DNA of 64,000 nt from Panax quinquefolius (taxonomy: Eukaryota > Streptophyta > Magnoliopsida > Apiales > Araliaceae). Position numbers and translations under genes: made by a program. Location of the stretch: the NCBI GenBank assembly GCA_020205615.1, contig CM035173.1, forward strand, positions 27,239,293-27,303,292, written 5' to 3'. Shown one piece after another: positions 1 through 12,181 of the stretch (position 1 is its first letter; each line of letters begins with the position of its first letter). A model generated the notes under the pieces. That model saw nothing but the letters and a program-made list of their open reading frames with translations. It did no database searches and had not been told where the DNA came from.

Positions 1-916
1 TTCTTGAATTTTACTTCACTATGATTATTTTTGAGGAATTGTTGGACATGGATAAAACAAAGTACGAATCCTTAATCCTTAATCCTTGTCATTTTGTTTC
101 CTTTGGATTCGTTCTTTAAAAGTATTTTTCATCATCCTCGGTCTTAAATGATGATATTATTGAATATCTTTTGGCTTTGTAGTGCAAAGATGAATGATTT
201 CTGAAGAATATCTTTGGCTCAGTAGTGCAAAGATGAACAGTGTTTAAATGAACATGACCAATCGATGAATATCTTTGGCTGTAGTGCAAAGATGAGCAGT
301 GTTGAGATGAACATGAATGATCGATGAATATCTTTGGCACAGTAGTGCAAAGATGAATGTTTGATTTGAGATGAATATTGATTGATGTTACAGGATAAAA
401 TTTTGATGATGGATTTGTTAAATTCATAGATTATAGTAGATTTCATTCTCTACGTAACTCTTCTATGAATTATTATTTCAATAACTAATATTGATCTCGA
501 AACTTGTTGTCTATGCAGATTCTATCGATTTTTCTGTTGAAGACTAACGATAATTTGTTGTATATTATCTTAGTCATAATATTCTTTATGAGCTAGTTGA
601 GCTCACCCTTTCCTTTTTGTTCCATTCTTCTCGGGAGGCGAGAATATAAGCGAGACGCAGCTCGGGGTATGGAATGAAGGTTTTAGAAAGGATTGTTTAG
701 TAGTCCTCACCATTTTGTAAAATAATGTATCAATAAATGTGATGAGGATTTATTTGAGTATAAATATTGTCTGAAGATAATATTTGTATTTAAACTCATA
801 TATATATGTCGTATTTCACACGACATTTGTATTATTGAAGTTGTAGTTTGCTTCTTGTACCATGTATTTGGCGACTCAGAATGGGTGTTGTGTATACCTA
901 TTTTGGGGGCGTCACA
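1..916 (+). mobile_element. Family-A Ty3/gypsy LTR, 3' part, cut by window edge
   Basis: This is the end of a family-A LTR in element-sense orientation, finishing in GGGGGCGTCACA at 916. It matches, in reverse complement, the starts of the LTRs at 4382, 9529 and 16961. It contains four hairpin units (ctttggc / gcaaagatg) at about 160-360. The next base continues a family-B LTR (atcatgaccattgatgat), so this copy was probably inserted into the B LTR. The other end lies left of the window, so solo or full-length status cannot be told. Confidence 0.85.
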
Positions 917-1513
917 ATCATGACCATTGATGATTTAATGAATATTCTTGGCCCATAGTGTAGGGATGATTCGATGATGTGGTTTATTTATTAAGCTGAG
1001 TCTCAGCGATAAAAATTGATGAAAACTTTTTAAATCATAAAAGATAGTAGATTTTATTCTCTACTTGACTCTTTTAATGGATTGCTTGTTCCGCTGCAGT
1101 TAAACTTGATGTCTATTGTATTTTATCAGTTTAACATTGTTGAAGACTATTGATAATTTATTCTGCATTATCATAGTCATAATATTTCTTACTGGGCTAG
1201 TTGAGCTCACCCTTTCTTTCACTGTTCTCTTTAGGAAATGAGAATATAGCTGGGACGAGTCGGGGAATGGAGTGATGGCCTAGAAGATAGCATTAGTAGT
1301 CCTCACTATTCTGTTAAATAGTGTGACAATAAATGTAATGAGGACTCTATTGAGTGTGGATATTGTCTAGATGACAATATCCTTATTAAAACTCTTAGAT
1401 TATGTTTTGTCGTATTTTACACGACTGTTGTGTAAGTAAGTTGTATTTGTATTTTGTACCATGTATTTGGTGACTCAAAATGGGTGATGTATACCTATTT
1501 TGGGGGCGTCACG
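917..1513 (+). mobile_element. Family-B Ty3/gypsy LTR fragment
   Basis: This is the terminal 0.6 kb of a family-B LTR, ending gggggcgtcacg at about 1513, with the usual final A replaced. It matches the reverse complement of the first 0.6 kb of the LTR at 35239 and the end of the LTR at 3662-8962. The rest of this LTR should lie left of the window, beyond the nested family-A copy. It appears to interrupt DNA downstream of the DUF1985 gene. Confidence 0.8.
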
Positions 1514-2050
1514 ATTATCTTGTCTAATCTTTGAATTAGTTCTTTATCTAATGCGCATATTAGTTACTATGAAACATTATACTTGTTACTAACTAATGCT
1601 GATTTGGTTATTATGAAACATTATAATGGTTACTATATATTTATGAGTTGGTTACTGTGTAAAATTGTAACAGTAACCAAAACCTAAAGCATGAATAACA
1701 AATAGTTATAAAATACATATAAATTGAACAATAATATACTATCTAATGATGTCTTGAATTATCGTGTAACATTATCTTGTCTAATCTTTGTATTAGTTAT
1801 CGCCTAATGCAAAGATTAGTTCTTGTGAAACATTATACTTATTACTAACTAATGCTGATTTAGTTACTATGAAACATTTTAATGGTTACTATATATTTAC
1901 GAGTTGGTTACTGTGTAAAATTGTAACAGTAACCAAAACCTAAAGCTTGTACTGGTATAACAGTAACCAAAACCTAAAGCATGTAATCGTTATAACACTA
2001 ACCTCAAAGTGACAACATAAACAACAATTTCTTTCCCAAGCAGAATCGGC
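1514..2050. repeat. Tandem duplication, period about 257 bp, with gtaacc-rich DNA
   Basis: A block beginning attatcttgtctaatctttg at 1514 recurs at 1771 with few differences, including the shared stretch actaatgctgattt. A shorter duplication of cagtaaccaaaacctaaagc follows at about 1925-1980. The gtaacc words match those in intron 1 of the DUF1985 gene at 22.5-23.25 kb, so this is probably the same old element. No coding signal was seen here. Confidence 0.8.
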
Positions 2051-2058
2051 TTAATATG

Positions 2059-2094
2059 TCAAAAGTTGGCATGTATGTCATCATTCTTGACAAT
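2059..2094 (-). CDS. DUF1985 gene, short last visible exon
   Basis: This exon has an acceptor ctttgcag and reads IVKNDDIHANF then TGA at 2059-2061, in phase with the preceding exon. It is only 12 codons including the stop. Alternative splicing to a Ulp1 domain further left cannot be excluded. Confidence 0.4.
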   Translation of the reverse strand: MVKNDDIHANF

Positions 2095-2172
2095 CTGCAA
2101 AGTACAAAACAACCAATTAATCATTAAGAAAAAGACATCTAACACAAAGCAAAACAAACAAAAATTTCTAAC

Positions 2173-2868
2173 CTTGACATTTTCTTGATCATCATTACTT
2201 ATTATTTCATGATGTTCTTCAACCATACCATGACGTTCAACTTCATTACCATACTCAAATTCATTCCCATCCCTCTTCTCAACAAAATCCGACACATCAT
2301 CACCATAATTATTTTTATTTAGTTTTGAACCATCCTCAACAACATGACGGTCTTCAACCATAATATCATCAACTTCATTTTCAACATCATCATTCTTCTC
2401 ATCAGCTTTCAACCCATTATCACCAACCTCATCATCATTATTATTATTACCTTTAGAAACATCAGCATCCTCATCAACAACATCATCAGCTTCATCGGCT
2501 TCATCATCATCATCAACATCACCACCCTCATCAGAATCAGTATCAGAATCATCATCAGAATCACTATCAACTTCTTTAACCCCACCATCTTTGAACCCGC
2601 GTAACTCATCTCTAATAATTAACCTAAAGTCTCTGCATATCTGAACGTGTAAAATCTGCATCTCATCCTTAATATCAGCCCGCAATTTTACAACGTCTTT
2701 CTTAATTTCAGAAACTTTTTTCTCCAACGGCCGTAACCGTGTATCAATGGCATCTTTAATGTCCGATATATCAAATCCAATGTTGTCATCCTTCACCTTT
2801 TTTTCAACCTTTTTGTCAGCATCCTTCCCATTGAAAAAGTGAAACCCGCCCAAATCAAGTCGTTTCAT
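2173..2868 (-). CDS. DUF1985 gene, acidic coiled-coil exon
   Basis: The open frame starts MKRLDLGGFHFFNG. A heptad-like charged region follows (LRPLEKKVSEIKKDVVKLRAD), and then a long Asp/Glu-rich tract (DSDSDDDSDTDSDEGG onward) with a short poly-Asn run. A GT donor lies at 2172 (gtcaag|gttag), with phase 0 into the last exon at 2094. Coiled-coil plus acidic regions are common after DUF1985 in these transposon proteins. Neighbouring position and strand are the reason for linking it. The acceptor at its upstream side was not fixed. Confidence 0.55.
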
Positions 2869-3262
2869 TCTCTCTCACCGTAGTAGGAATCAAACTTTTA
2901 CCCTCAAATTTGAAAAATAATAAGTACACTTCAAAGATAACATCCGACAAACATTATACAATTACAATAACAAAAAGATAAAATAAAGAATCATAAAACA
3001 TAATCAGTAAACAAAAACATATATACTGGTAACCAAATATATATAAATCAGTAACCAACTAAATGTATAAAGGTAACCAAACTTTGTATATTCTAGTAAC
3101 CAACAACATTTTATTGTTAACATACACATAATATAATCAAGAACTAAATTAGTATATAAAGGTAACTAACTACTATGTTAATAGTAAACTTCACAAAATA
3201 ATCAAGAACAAATAATTAACTAAAGGTAACCAATTGCATTCTTAAGAAGACATCAGACATAC

Positions 3263-3661
3263 CGCCCGTAACAAAATACCGGATCATTCAACTTGTTATT
3301 TTTGAGGGGGCTTCACTAGCTCCTTCCATCTACATAAACGGACATCCGATGATGATGATCGTCGCTTGACATATCCGTAAGCTTTGAAAGTTGAAATGGT
3401 TTCAAACATAAATACTTGAAATACATATGAAAGACCATTCAACTTATACAATTTAATATAATGGTATTTGTAGAAATTATATGTTGAACCACCACTCCTT
3501 CCTTTCTTTCTATGCCCCTTCAAAGCATTTGACAAAGAGTACTTTGTCATTTCAAATGCAACTTTCCCCCAAGGAAAACTGCTAACATCACCATAACATA
3601 AAAAATTGACCATTGCCCCAACAACAAAATTTTCAGAAACTGTTGAAAGAATAAAATTAAA
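3263..3661 (-). pseudogene. DUF1985 gene, exon 2, downstream half
   Basis: The minus-strand frame continues the split DUF1985 exon: FILSTVSENFVVGAM, then CYGDVSSFPWGKVAFEMTK, then YKLNGLSYVFQVFMFETIS. FPWGxxxxE followed by Y-L-GF-x-QVWAYE-like residues is the usual pattern after the DUF1985 core. A TAA occurs after VKPPQK at about 3296. A one-base shift in the adjoining A-run would carry the frame to a GT donor (gtatgtctg) at 3262, so a small deletion, sequencing error or true stop are all possible. Confidence 0.65.
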
Positions 3662-4381
3662 TGTAAGACCCCAGCTTTTATAAATAAAGATGAATTTTCT
3701 ATAAATATTATTTTTGAATATTATGGAATAAATTTGATATAATGTTATAGTTGTGGGTAATATTTATAAATTTTGCAAAAGTAAGCAAGTTGTTATAAAA
3801 TATTCGTTTGGTCGGGGAATATTCTTTTGTCGGGAATATTTGTAGACGACAAACTTCAATCATTAGTGGACCCCTACAACGAAAGTATTGTCGTAGTTAG
3901 AAAATGACAAAATTATTTTTCTATAAAAATAACTACAGAGGTGTTACCATTAAAACCGTTGAACTACCCTAGAGTAAAAGTACAATGAATACGCTGGAGT
4001 CAGATAAGAGTAGCACACGATATTGATTATTGATGCTTACGTGAGAAGTCACTCAAATTTATGCTCAATTATTGCTACAATAATTATCAGATCATATCTC
4101 TTATATTATTGATTCAATTATTGTCACAAGATCATCCATATAATATGTTATAGTATTAAATTATTAATTGAGACGACAAGTTATAAATGATTAATAATTG
4201 TTGAAAGATTAAATATGTGTTGATTAAAATAAAATGATTTTTGGTAATATTTATTCAATCCTTGATGTATATAAAGAGTCATTATGAGACGTTTGTGGTA
4301 AGTTTGATTATTTTATGGGGGGGGCCCATATGTCATCATCTAAGAGTCCCTTCGTCAATAGTAATTACCTTTGTGAATAGT

Positions 4382-7055
4382 TGTGACGCCCCCAAAATAG
4401 GTATACACAACACCCATTCTGAGTCGCCAAATACATGGTACAAGAAGCAAACTACAACTTCAATAATACAAATGTCGTGTGAAATACGATATATATATAA
4501 TCGTGAGTTTAAATACAAATATTATCTTCTAGACAATATCTATACTCAAATAAATCCTCATCACATTTATTGATACATTATTTTACAAAAATGGTGAGGA
4601 CTACTAAACAACTCTCTCTAACCTTCATTCCATACCCCACTAAGTACTACGCCATACATTCTCGCCTCCCGAGAAGAAAAATGGAACAACAAGGAAAGGG
4701 TGAGCTCAACTAGCCCAAGAAAAGAATATTATGACTAAGATAATATACAACAAATTATCGTTAGTCTTCAACAGGAAAAAATGACAGAATACAATAGACA
4801 ACAAGTTTCGGATCAATATTCGCAGCTGGAAATAATAATTCATAGAAGAGTTACGTAGAAATGAAATCTACTATAATCTATGAATTTAATGTACCCATCA
4901 TCAAAATTTTATCCCCAGAACATCAATCAATATTCATCTCAAATCAAACATTCATCTTTTTGCTCACAGCCAAAGATATTCATCGACCGGCCATGTTCAT
5001 CTTAACACTTGCTCATCTTTGCACTACTGTGCCAAAGATATTCATCATTAATCATGTTCATTTAAACACTGCTTCATCTTTGCACTACGTGCCAAAGATA
5101 TTCTTCAGAAATCATTCATCTTTGCACTACAGCAAAGATATTCAATAATATCATCATTTAAGACTGAGGATGATGAAAATACTTTTAAAGAACGAATCCA
5201 AAGGAAACAAAATGACAAGGATTAAGGATTAAGGATTACAGTACTTTGTTTTATCCATGTCCAACAATTCCTCAAAATAATCATAGTGAAGTAAAATTCA
5301 AGAATGATCAAAACATGGATACAATCAAAGCTAGTATCCGTAATAGATATTTTGAACGAAAAGAAGAAATTTTATTTTTCTATGAATAGTCTTGATATCA
5401 CGTGAATAGTGCCAGATCACGTGAATAAGAACTCAAACACCAAAAGATAGAAATTCCACAAAAAAAAAAACATTTTCACGCTTACTTAATAAGACTCGTG
5501 AATAGTAACTCGTGAATAAGAACTCATAAATAAGAACTCATGAATAGTAACTTGGACATGAAAAAAGTTCCAAATTTGATAAAACTTCAGATCAATATTT
5601 CAAAGATAATGATATTGAAGAAATAATATCATTACGAAAAAAAAAAATAATATCCCTTACCTCAAAGAATCAAGATTTCTAAGAAAAGGCTCAAGTGATG
5701 TTTGAATGAAACTTGTACTAAAACAAGAACTCTCAAAGTATCTAAATACTCACAAAATACGCTCGAATAATATAGAGAGAAAGAGAGAAACTTTGTTTAC
5801 GTGTGATTTTCAATTCTAACTTAGCCCTCTATTTATAGGAAAATGTTAGCCCGCCAAGCAGATTTGACTTTCACCGATGATGGCTTTACTCGCTACTATT
5901 GCCACCCACCACATTTGAAATAAAATTCAGCACATTTCTTCACCAACCACAAGTGGGGCCCACTCAATTCTAGAATTTTCCACCAAAATCAATTATAAAC
6001 CTAATTTTGAATCCGACACCTCTTAAAATTCACAACAAATTATTCGTGCATTTTAATTCGGTTCAAAATTTGTGGACATATACTCAACTTATGTATGTAT
6101 AACATACCCAAAAATTACCACAATCCAACGGTCGGATTAAAAATTATAACCCCTTAATATATCTCAAAAACCCGATTTAATTTTTAATACCTCCAATCTG
6201 GTAAAATATCGATAAAACACCTCAACAATAATTTCTTCATTTATAACCACATAAATAAATCCATCATTTATATCCACATAAAATAAATATTTCTTTATCA
6301 TATGAATCAATAATTAATTATTCACAAATAATATTACGTAATCACAATTATGATGACCAGTAGTTCCGTGAAAGAGGGGCTTTCCGAGATAAGGATTTCT
6401 CCTTCTTGGCACGCAATTAGGTGACCAAACCTCTCCTCGATGTAACTTTCTAGACATTGCCAATAATGCTATCTAATAATATTATTCAAATAATATGAAT
6501 TATTGATCCGATAATGGAGATAATGTGCGGTGACAATTATTGAACAACAATAATATAAAATATCAACGCAAAGAATTATTGAATCAATAAAATAAAATAT
6601 TGAACAAGAATTCATTGTGAAAATTATCGAGTAGTGCCTTCTTACGTAAGGATCAATAATTCAACAATCATCTGCAATACCGTGTCTTCTTTATGCAACC
6701 ACGCCAGACATCGTATTTTAACCAAAGGGTATTCCAATGATCTTATTCAGAATAACTATGCCGTTATTTTAACCAACTTATATTTATGTCGCTTTCTTCA
6801 TCCAATCGCTTTCCGTTATGGGGCTCACACACGGTCGCTACTGTGAGTAATTTAATATTCCCTCGACAAGATGAATATTCCACGACCAAACGAATATTCC
6901 CTAAGCAAAAATGAATATTTTATAACCACTTGCTTATTTTGAAATATTTATGTATTTAACCCTTAACTATCCACATTAATCAAATCAACCCTTACTATTT
7001 CAAAATAATAAATAAAGGAAATTCCTTTTTATTTAAAAAATTTTTGGGTCTTCTG
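4382..7055 (-). mobile_element. Family-A solo LTR nested in the family-B LTR
   Basis: It runs from TGTGACGCCCCC at 4382 to a degraded ttgggtcttctg end at about 7055, 2.67 kb, in antisense orientation. The flanks are atagt (4377-4381) and ataagt (7056-7061), an imperfect target duplication. It carries four hairpin units at about 4960-5145 and a gtgaata/gtaact short-repeat tract at about 5500-5560. The host LTR continues on the right with the same gtaattacc repeat that precedes the insertion. Confidence 0.88.
4960..5145. repeat. Hairpin-forming tandem repeats of family-A LTR
   Basis: The unit is about 60-70 bp. Its core is catctttgcactac, a spacer and gccaaagatattc, in which ATCTTTG pairs with CAAAGAT around a loop of about 9 nt. 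Four units are present here. Equivalent arrays are at 160-360, 10060-10270, 17500-17710, 19565-19870 and 25800-25970. Confidence 0.85.
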
Positions 7056-7190
7056 ATAAGTAATTACCTTTGTGAATAGTAATTACCTTCGTCAATAGTA
7101 TTTACCTTCCAATATAGTAATTACCTTCTTCAATAGTAATTACCTTCAATCAATAGTAATTACCTTCGTCAATAATAATTACCCTTCGCA
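7056..7190. repeat. Short tandem repeat (agtaattaccttcgtcaat type) in B LTR
   Basis: About six degenerate units of roughly 20-22 bp, core gtaattacctt(c)gtcaat, form an array. Its left part is at about 4360-4381, on the other side of the nested family-A LTR, so the array itself was the insertion target. Confidence 0.8.
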
Positions 7191-7344
7191 AATAGTAGTT
7201 GTCCTTGAATATTACCAAGAGTTAAGCGCCTCTTTTTGGTGTTCCAAGGGTTAATTACCCCTTCAAGAATAAGTAGTTGTCTCTTCAATATTACCAAGAG
7301 TCATTTTGACCATTCGTTAATACCAAGAGCCACCCTCGGTTTTC

Positions 7345-7352
7345 TATAAATA
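7345..7352 (+). promoter_or_regulatory. TATA box of family-B LTR
   Basis: TATAAATA in the context ttttctataaatagaaagc lies in element sense within the solo B LTR. The equivalent region recurs at the same relative place in other copies, for example on the minus strand at 44570-44577. It is the likely core promoter of the element. Confidence 0.6.
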
Positions 7353-7559
7353 GAAAGCTCATTCCTTCATTATTTCTTACGAATTAATTCAAACTCTAGA
7401 GAGAAAAACAATAGAGAAAAAGAAGAAAAGTATTTTGCTTACTTCATTTTTCTAATATTCAAATTCTTCTAAGGTAGTGAATATTATTTGTTAATATTCG
7501 TAAAGGGTGTTATTCTTTCTTATTCATGAAGAGAAGCTGTTGTTATTCCATTGCTTATT

Positions 7560-7930
7560 ATTCTCATTGGAATAACTCAGACACGCGCTGATCTACCCTA
7601 TACTTGGTGACATTCTTCTATTATTACATTGGAACATCCTGCATACGTGTGTTTTACACCCGACTGGTTCCGCCTCTTTATTATTATTACATTGGAATAT
7701 CCTCATGCGTGTGTTTTACACCGCACTGGTTCCATTTTTATTATTCCGTCTTTATTATTACGTGCTCAATATCCTCGTGCATCTTATACGCGGACCTGGT
7801 TCCATCATTTATTATTCCGCATTTATTATTACATTTGGAACATCCTGCTTCGGTGTGAATTTCACCCCGACTTCGGTTCCGTTATTATTATTCTGTTGGA
7901 ATAACTCACTTTGCAAGGCCTATCGCATTT
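7560..7930. repeat. Array of about 75-bp repeats in B LTR
   Basis: About five diverged units are present. Each contains a ttattattacattggaa(c/t)atcct core followed by acaccc-gactggttcc. The reverse-complement units (ggaatcggtccggcgtaaaagc) recur in the full B element at about 36240-36600, 43990-44340 and 44890-45240. Confidence 0.75.
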
Positions 7931-8962
7931 ACGGGTGATTTCTTTTGTTATTCCATTCTTTATTATACCCAAATGGTTAAAACTTTGACTTATACTCCAT
8001 GAAATTAGTAGAATATCCTTGATATTTGCGTTTCATCCATATCTTTTCATGGAAATATTCTTCCGATCATTCTTGAATTTTACTCTACAAAACAATATCA
8101 TGTTGACAATTTGGGCGTTAATAGTTCTGAATAAATTAATTCGTGAACTTGTTTTATTGAATTATTATGTCATTGTCATCATCCTCATGTTATATTATGT
8201 TATCTTTGGCTTACGTGCATAGATGAACTTAGTATGATTATGACCGTGGATCATTCGGTATAATCATGGCTTGATATAAATGATGTGACAAAAGTCCTCG
8301 TTGGCTTGTAATGCGGTGATGGATAGTTTTGGTATGATTATGACCGGGGGTGATTCTAAGATAGTCATGACCATTGATAATTTGATGAAAATCCTTGACA
8401 AGTAATACATGGATGATTAGATATTGTGGTTTATTCATTAAACCGAGTCTTAGTGATAAAAATTGATGAAAACCTTTTAAAACCTAAAAGATAGTAGACT
8501 TTATTTTCTACTTGACTCTTTTAATGGATTGCGATATTCCGCAGCAGTTAACCGGTTTATCTATTGTATTTTATCGGTTTAACATTGTTGAAGACTATTG
8601 ATAATTTTTTCTCGCATTATCTTAGTTATAATATTTCTTCTTTAAGCTAGTTGAGCTCACCCTTTCTTTCACTTTTCTTCAGAAATGAGAATATAAATTT
8701 GAGACGAGTCGGGGAAAAGAGTGATGGTCCCGAGGATAGCATTAGTAGTCCTCACTACTCATAAATAATGTGACAATAAATGTAATGAGGACTCCTTGAG
8801 TATGGATATTGTCTAAAATGACAATATTCCTATTAGAACTCTCGGTTTATGTATTGTCGTATATTACATGTGGATGTATAATTAAGTTTGTATTTGAATT
8901 TATGTACCATGTAAGTGGCGACCCAAGATGGGTGACGTATACCTAATTTTGGGGGCGTCACA

Positions 8963-9438
8963 TTAAACACCAAAAAAATCAATGACATCCTAATAGCCTC
9001 ATCATCGTCATCAAAAACTACCTTCCGGAATACCCTACCTATACTACTACGAGTAACAGCTTCAGCCCCAATTTTTTTTTCAATAATCAGATTCTGCATA
9101 CCTTTATATGCACTTATATCATCATTGCCTTGCCATCTCAACCCAGAAATCATACAAAACTCAGGCAATCCAAACCTAACCCTTTTCTCCCCAAACAAAA
9201 ACCACATCTCACCATCATCCCTTTGGTAAACCTCCCTTACAAGAGCATGGTGAATAATCTGTGAATACATTTGATGCTCACCAAACTCCAAAAAATTTTT
9301 AAAACATGTTGCCCTAAACTTCTCCAGCTGACTTTCATTCAATTTCTTGGCAATAATGATGGGGACTTCCATTTCACACCAATATATTACTTTTCCAGTG
9401 AATTTTCTGTTGCATTCCTCATAGTAAAGATCCCATAA
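8963..9438 (-). pseudogene. DUF1985 gene, exon 2, upstream half
   Basis: The open frame follows a good acceptor (tttacag) and starts LWDLYYEECNRKF. It contains the DUF1985 core RVRFGLPEFCMISGLRWQG, then an acidic patch (VVFDDDDEA). The frame stops being genic at 8963, exactly where the family-B LTR begins after the TTAAA target duplication. The coding frame resumes without a shift at 3656 on the far side of the insertion. No stop codon or frameshift occurs within this half. Confidence 0.75.
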
Positions 9439-9528
9439 CTGTAAATACACAAAATCAGAATTGAACAGTTATTAGTAACTAATATATGAAAAATTTATAC
9501 CAAAAACAAAATATACACTAAACCCATT

Positions 9529-12181
9529 TGTGACGCCCCCAAAATAGGTATACATCACCCATTCTGAGTTGTCAATACATGGTACAGAAACAACTACAAC
9601 TTTATTATTACAACAGTAAAACTGTGAGTTTAAATACAAATATTATCTTCTAGACAATATTTATACTCAAATAAATCCTCATCACATTTATTGATACATT
9701 ATTTTACAAAAATGGTGAGGACTACTAAACAATCCTTTCTAAAACCTTCATTCCATACCCAGACTCGTACTCGCTATATTTCTCGCCTCCCCGAGAAGAA
9801 TGGAACAAAAAGGAAAAGGGTGAGCTCAACTAGCTCAAGAAGAATATTATGACTAAGATAATATACAACAAATTATCGTTAGTCTTCAACAGGAAAAATC
9901 GATAGAATACAATAGACAACAAGTTTCAGGATCAATATTCGCAATGAAATAATAATTCATAGAAGAGTTACGTAGAATGAAATCTACTATAATCTATGAA
10001 TTTAACGACCCATCATCAAAATTTTATCCTCAGTAACATCAATCAATATTCATCTCAAATCAAACATTCATCTTTGCACTCACAGCCAAAGATATTCATC
10101 GATCGGTCATGTTCATCTCAACACTGCTCATCTTTGCACTACAGAAAGCCAAAGATATTCATCGATTAGTCATATTCATTTTAAACACTGCTCATCTTTG
10201 CACTACAGGCCAAAGATATTCTTCAGAAATCATTCATCTTTGCACTACAGGCCAAAGATATTCAATAATATCATCATTTAAGACTGAGGATGATGAAAAA
10301 TACTTTTAAAGAACGAATCCAGTGAAACAAAATGACAAGGATTAAGGATTAAGGATTCGTACTTTGTTTTATCCATGTCCAACAATTCCTCAAAAATAAT
10401 CATAGTGAAGTAAAATTCAAGAATGATCAAAACATGGATACAATCAAAGCTAGTATCCAGAATAGATATTTTGGACGAAAAGAAGAAATTTTATTTTTTG
10501 GTGAATAGTCACAGATCGTGAATAGTGCCGTATATCGTGAATAAGAACTCCAAGCACCAAAAGATAGAAATTCCACAAAAAAAAAACATTTTCACGCTTA
10601 CTTAATAAGACTCGTGAATAGTAACTCGTGAATAAGAACTCATAAATAGTAACTCGTGAATAGTAACTCATGAATAGTAACCCCAGGCATGAAAAAGTTC
10701 CAAATTTGATAAAACTTCAGATCAACATTTCAAAGATAATGATATTGAAGAAATAATATCATTACTGAAAAAAATAATATCCCTTACCTCAAAGAATCGA
10801 TTACTTCTAAGAAAAGGCTCAAGTGATGTTTGAATGAAACTTGTACTAAACAAAGAACTCTCAAAGTATCTAAATACTCACAAAATACGCCAATAATATA
10901 GAGAGAAAGAGAAAACTTTTGTTTCGGTGTGATTTTCAATTCTAACTTAGCCTCTATTTATAGGAAAATGTTAGCCGTAGAAGCATTTGACTTTTTGCTA
11001 CCGATGGCTTTACCTGCTACTATTGCCACCACCCACATTTGAAATAAAATTCAGCACATTTCTTCACCAACCACAAGTGGGGCCCACTCAATTCTAGAAT
11101 TTTCCACCAAAATCAATTATAAACCTAATTTTCGAATCCGACACCTCTTAAAATTCACAACAAATCATTCGTGCATTTTTAATCTACTCAAAATTTGTGG
11201 ACATATACTCAACTTATGTATGTATAACATACCCAAAAATTACCACAATCCAACATTTGATTAAAAATTATAACCCCGCAATATATCTCAAAACTCCCGA
11301 TTTAATTTTTAATACCTCCAATCTGTAAAATACTTGATAAAACACCTCAACAATAATTTCTTCATTTATAACCACATAAATAAATCCATCATTTATATCC
11401 ACATAAAATAAATATTTCTTTATCATATGAATCAATAATTAATTATTCACAAATAATATTACGTAATCACAATTATGACAACCAGACGCTAGTTCCCAGA
11501 AAGAAGGGTCTTTCCGATAAGGATTTCTCCTTCTTGGTAGCCGCAATTAGGTGACCAAACCTCTCCTCGATGAACTTTCTAGACATTGCCAATAATGCTA
11601 TCTAATAATATTATTCAAATAATATGAATTATTGATCCGATAATGGAGATAATGTGCGGTGACAATTATTGATCAACAATAATATAAAATATCAACGCAA
11701 AGAATTATTGAATCAATAAAATAAAATATCGAATGAGCGATAACTCTTGTGAAAATTATTGAGTAGTGCCTTCTTACGTAAGGATCAATAATTCAACAAT
11801 ACTGCGTAATACCGTAATCTTCTCTTGTAACCACCAGACATCGTATTTTTAACCACCGGTATTCCAATGCCTTTAATTCAGAATAACTACTGTACGTTAT
11901 TTTTAACCAACTTATATTTGTCGCTTTCTTCATCCAATCGCTTTCACATATGGCCCACACATGGTCATACTGCCGCAGTTTAATATTCCCCGACAAGTCT
12001 TTAATATTCCACGACCAAACGAATATTCCCAGAGCAAAATGAATATTTTATAACCACTTTTTATTTTGAAATATTTGCGTATTTAACCCTTAACTATCCA
12101 CATTAATCAAATCAACCCTTACTATTTCAAAATAATAAATAAAGGAAATTCCTTTTTATTTAAAAAATTTCGGGTCTTACT
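9529..12181 (-). repeat. Family-A gypsy 3' LTR (left on plus strand)
   Basis: It runs from TGTGACGCC to cgggtcttact. The final base differs from the usual A. A polypyrimidine stretch (gacctcccttctt) follows at once, which is the polypurine tract in element sense. It has four hairpin units at 10060-10270 and an inverted TATA region (tatttata) at 10955-10962. Confidence 0.9.

Larger units (their letters stand above)
3662..8962 (+). mobile_element. Family-B solo LTR, interrupted by a family-A LTR
   Basis: It begins TGTAAGACCCC and ends GGGGGCGTCACA. It is flanked by a perfect 5-bp target duplication, TTAAA, at 3657-3661 and 8963-8967. Without the nested insert (4382-7055) it is about 2.63 kb, close to the LTRs of the full family-B element at 35239. 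No internal region or primer site is present, so it is a solo LTR formed by LTR-LTR recombination. It lies in exon 2 of the DUF1985 gene. Confidence 0.92.

Noticed and set aside
160..360. CRISPR-like alternation of repeats and spacers
   Set aside because: This is plant nuclear LTR DNA. The units form a simple tandem satellite with conserved spacers and no cas genes.
2344..2604. Plus-strand open frame antisense to the acidic exon
   Set aside because: Ile/Asn-rich translation produced by the complement of Asp/Glu codons; the minus strand is the coherent coding strand.
4861..5148. Open frame over the hairpin repeats, and its relatives at 116-446, 10109-10309, 17437-17721 and 19697-19945
   Set aside because: They arise from LTR tandem repeats whose length keeps a frame open. 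The translations are low-complexity (SSLHY, KIFIDH) and differ between copies.
7604..7938. Three overlapping plus-strand open frames
   Set aside because: All lie in the 75-bp repeat array of a family-B LTR and show only repeated ACVLHRTGS-like strings.
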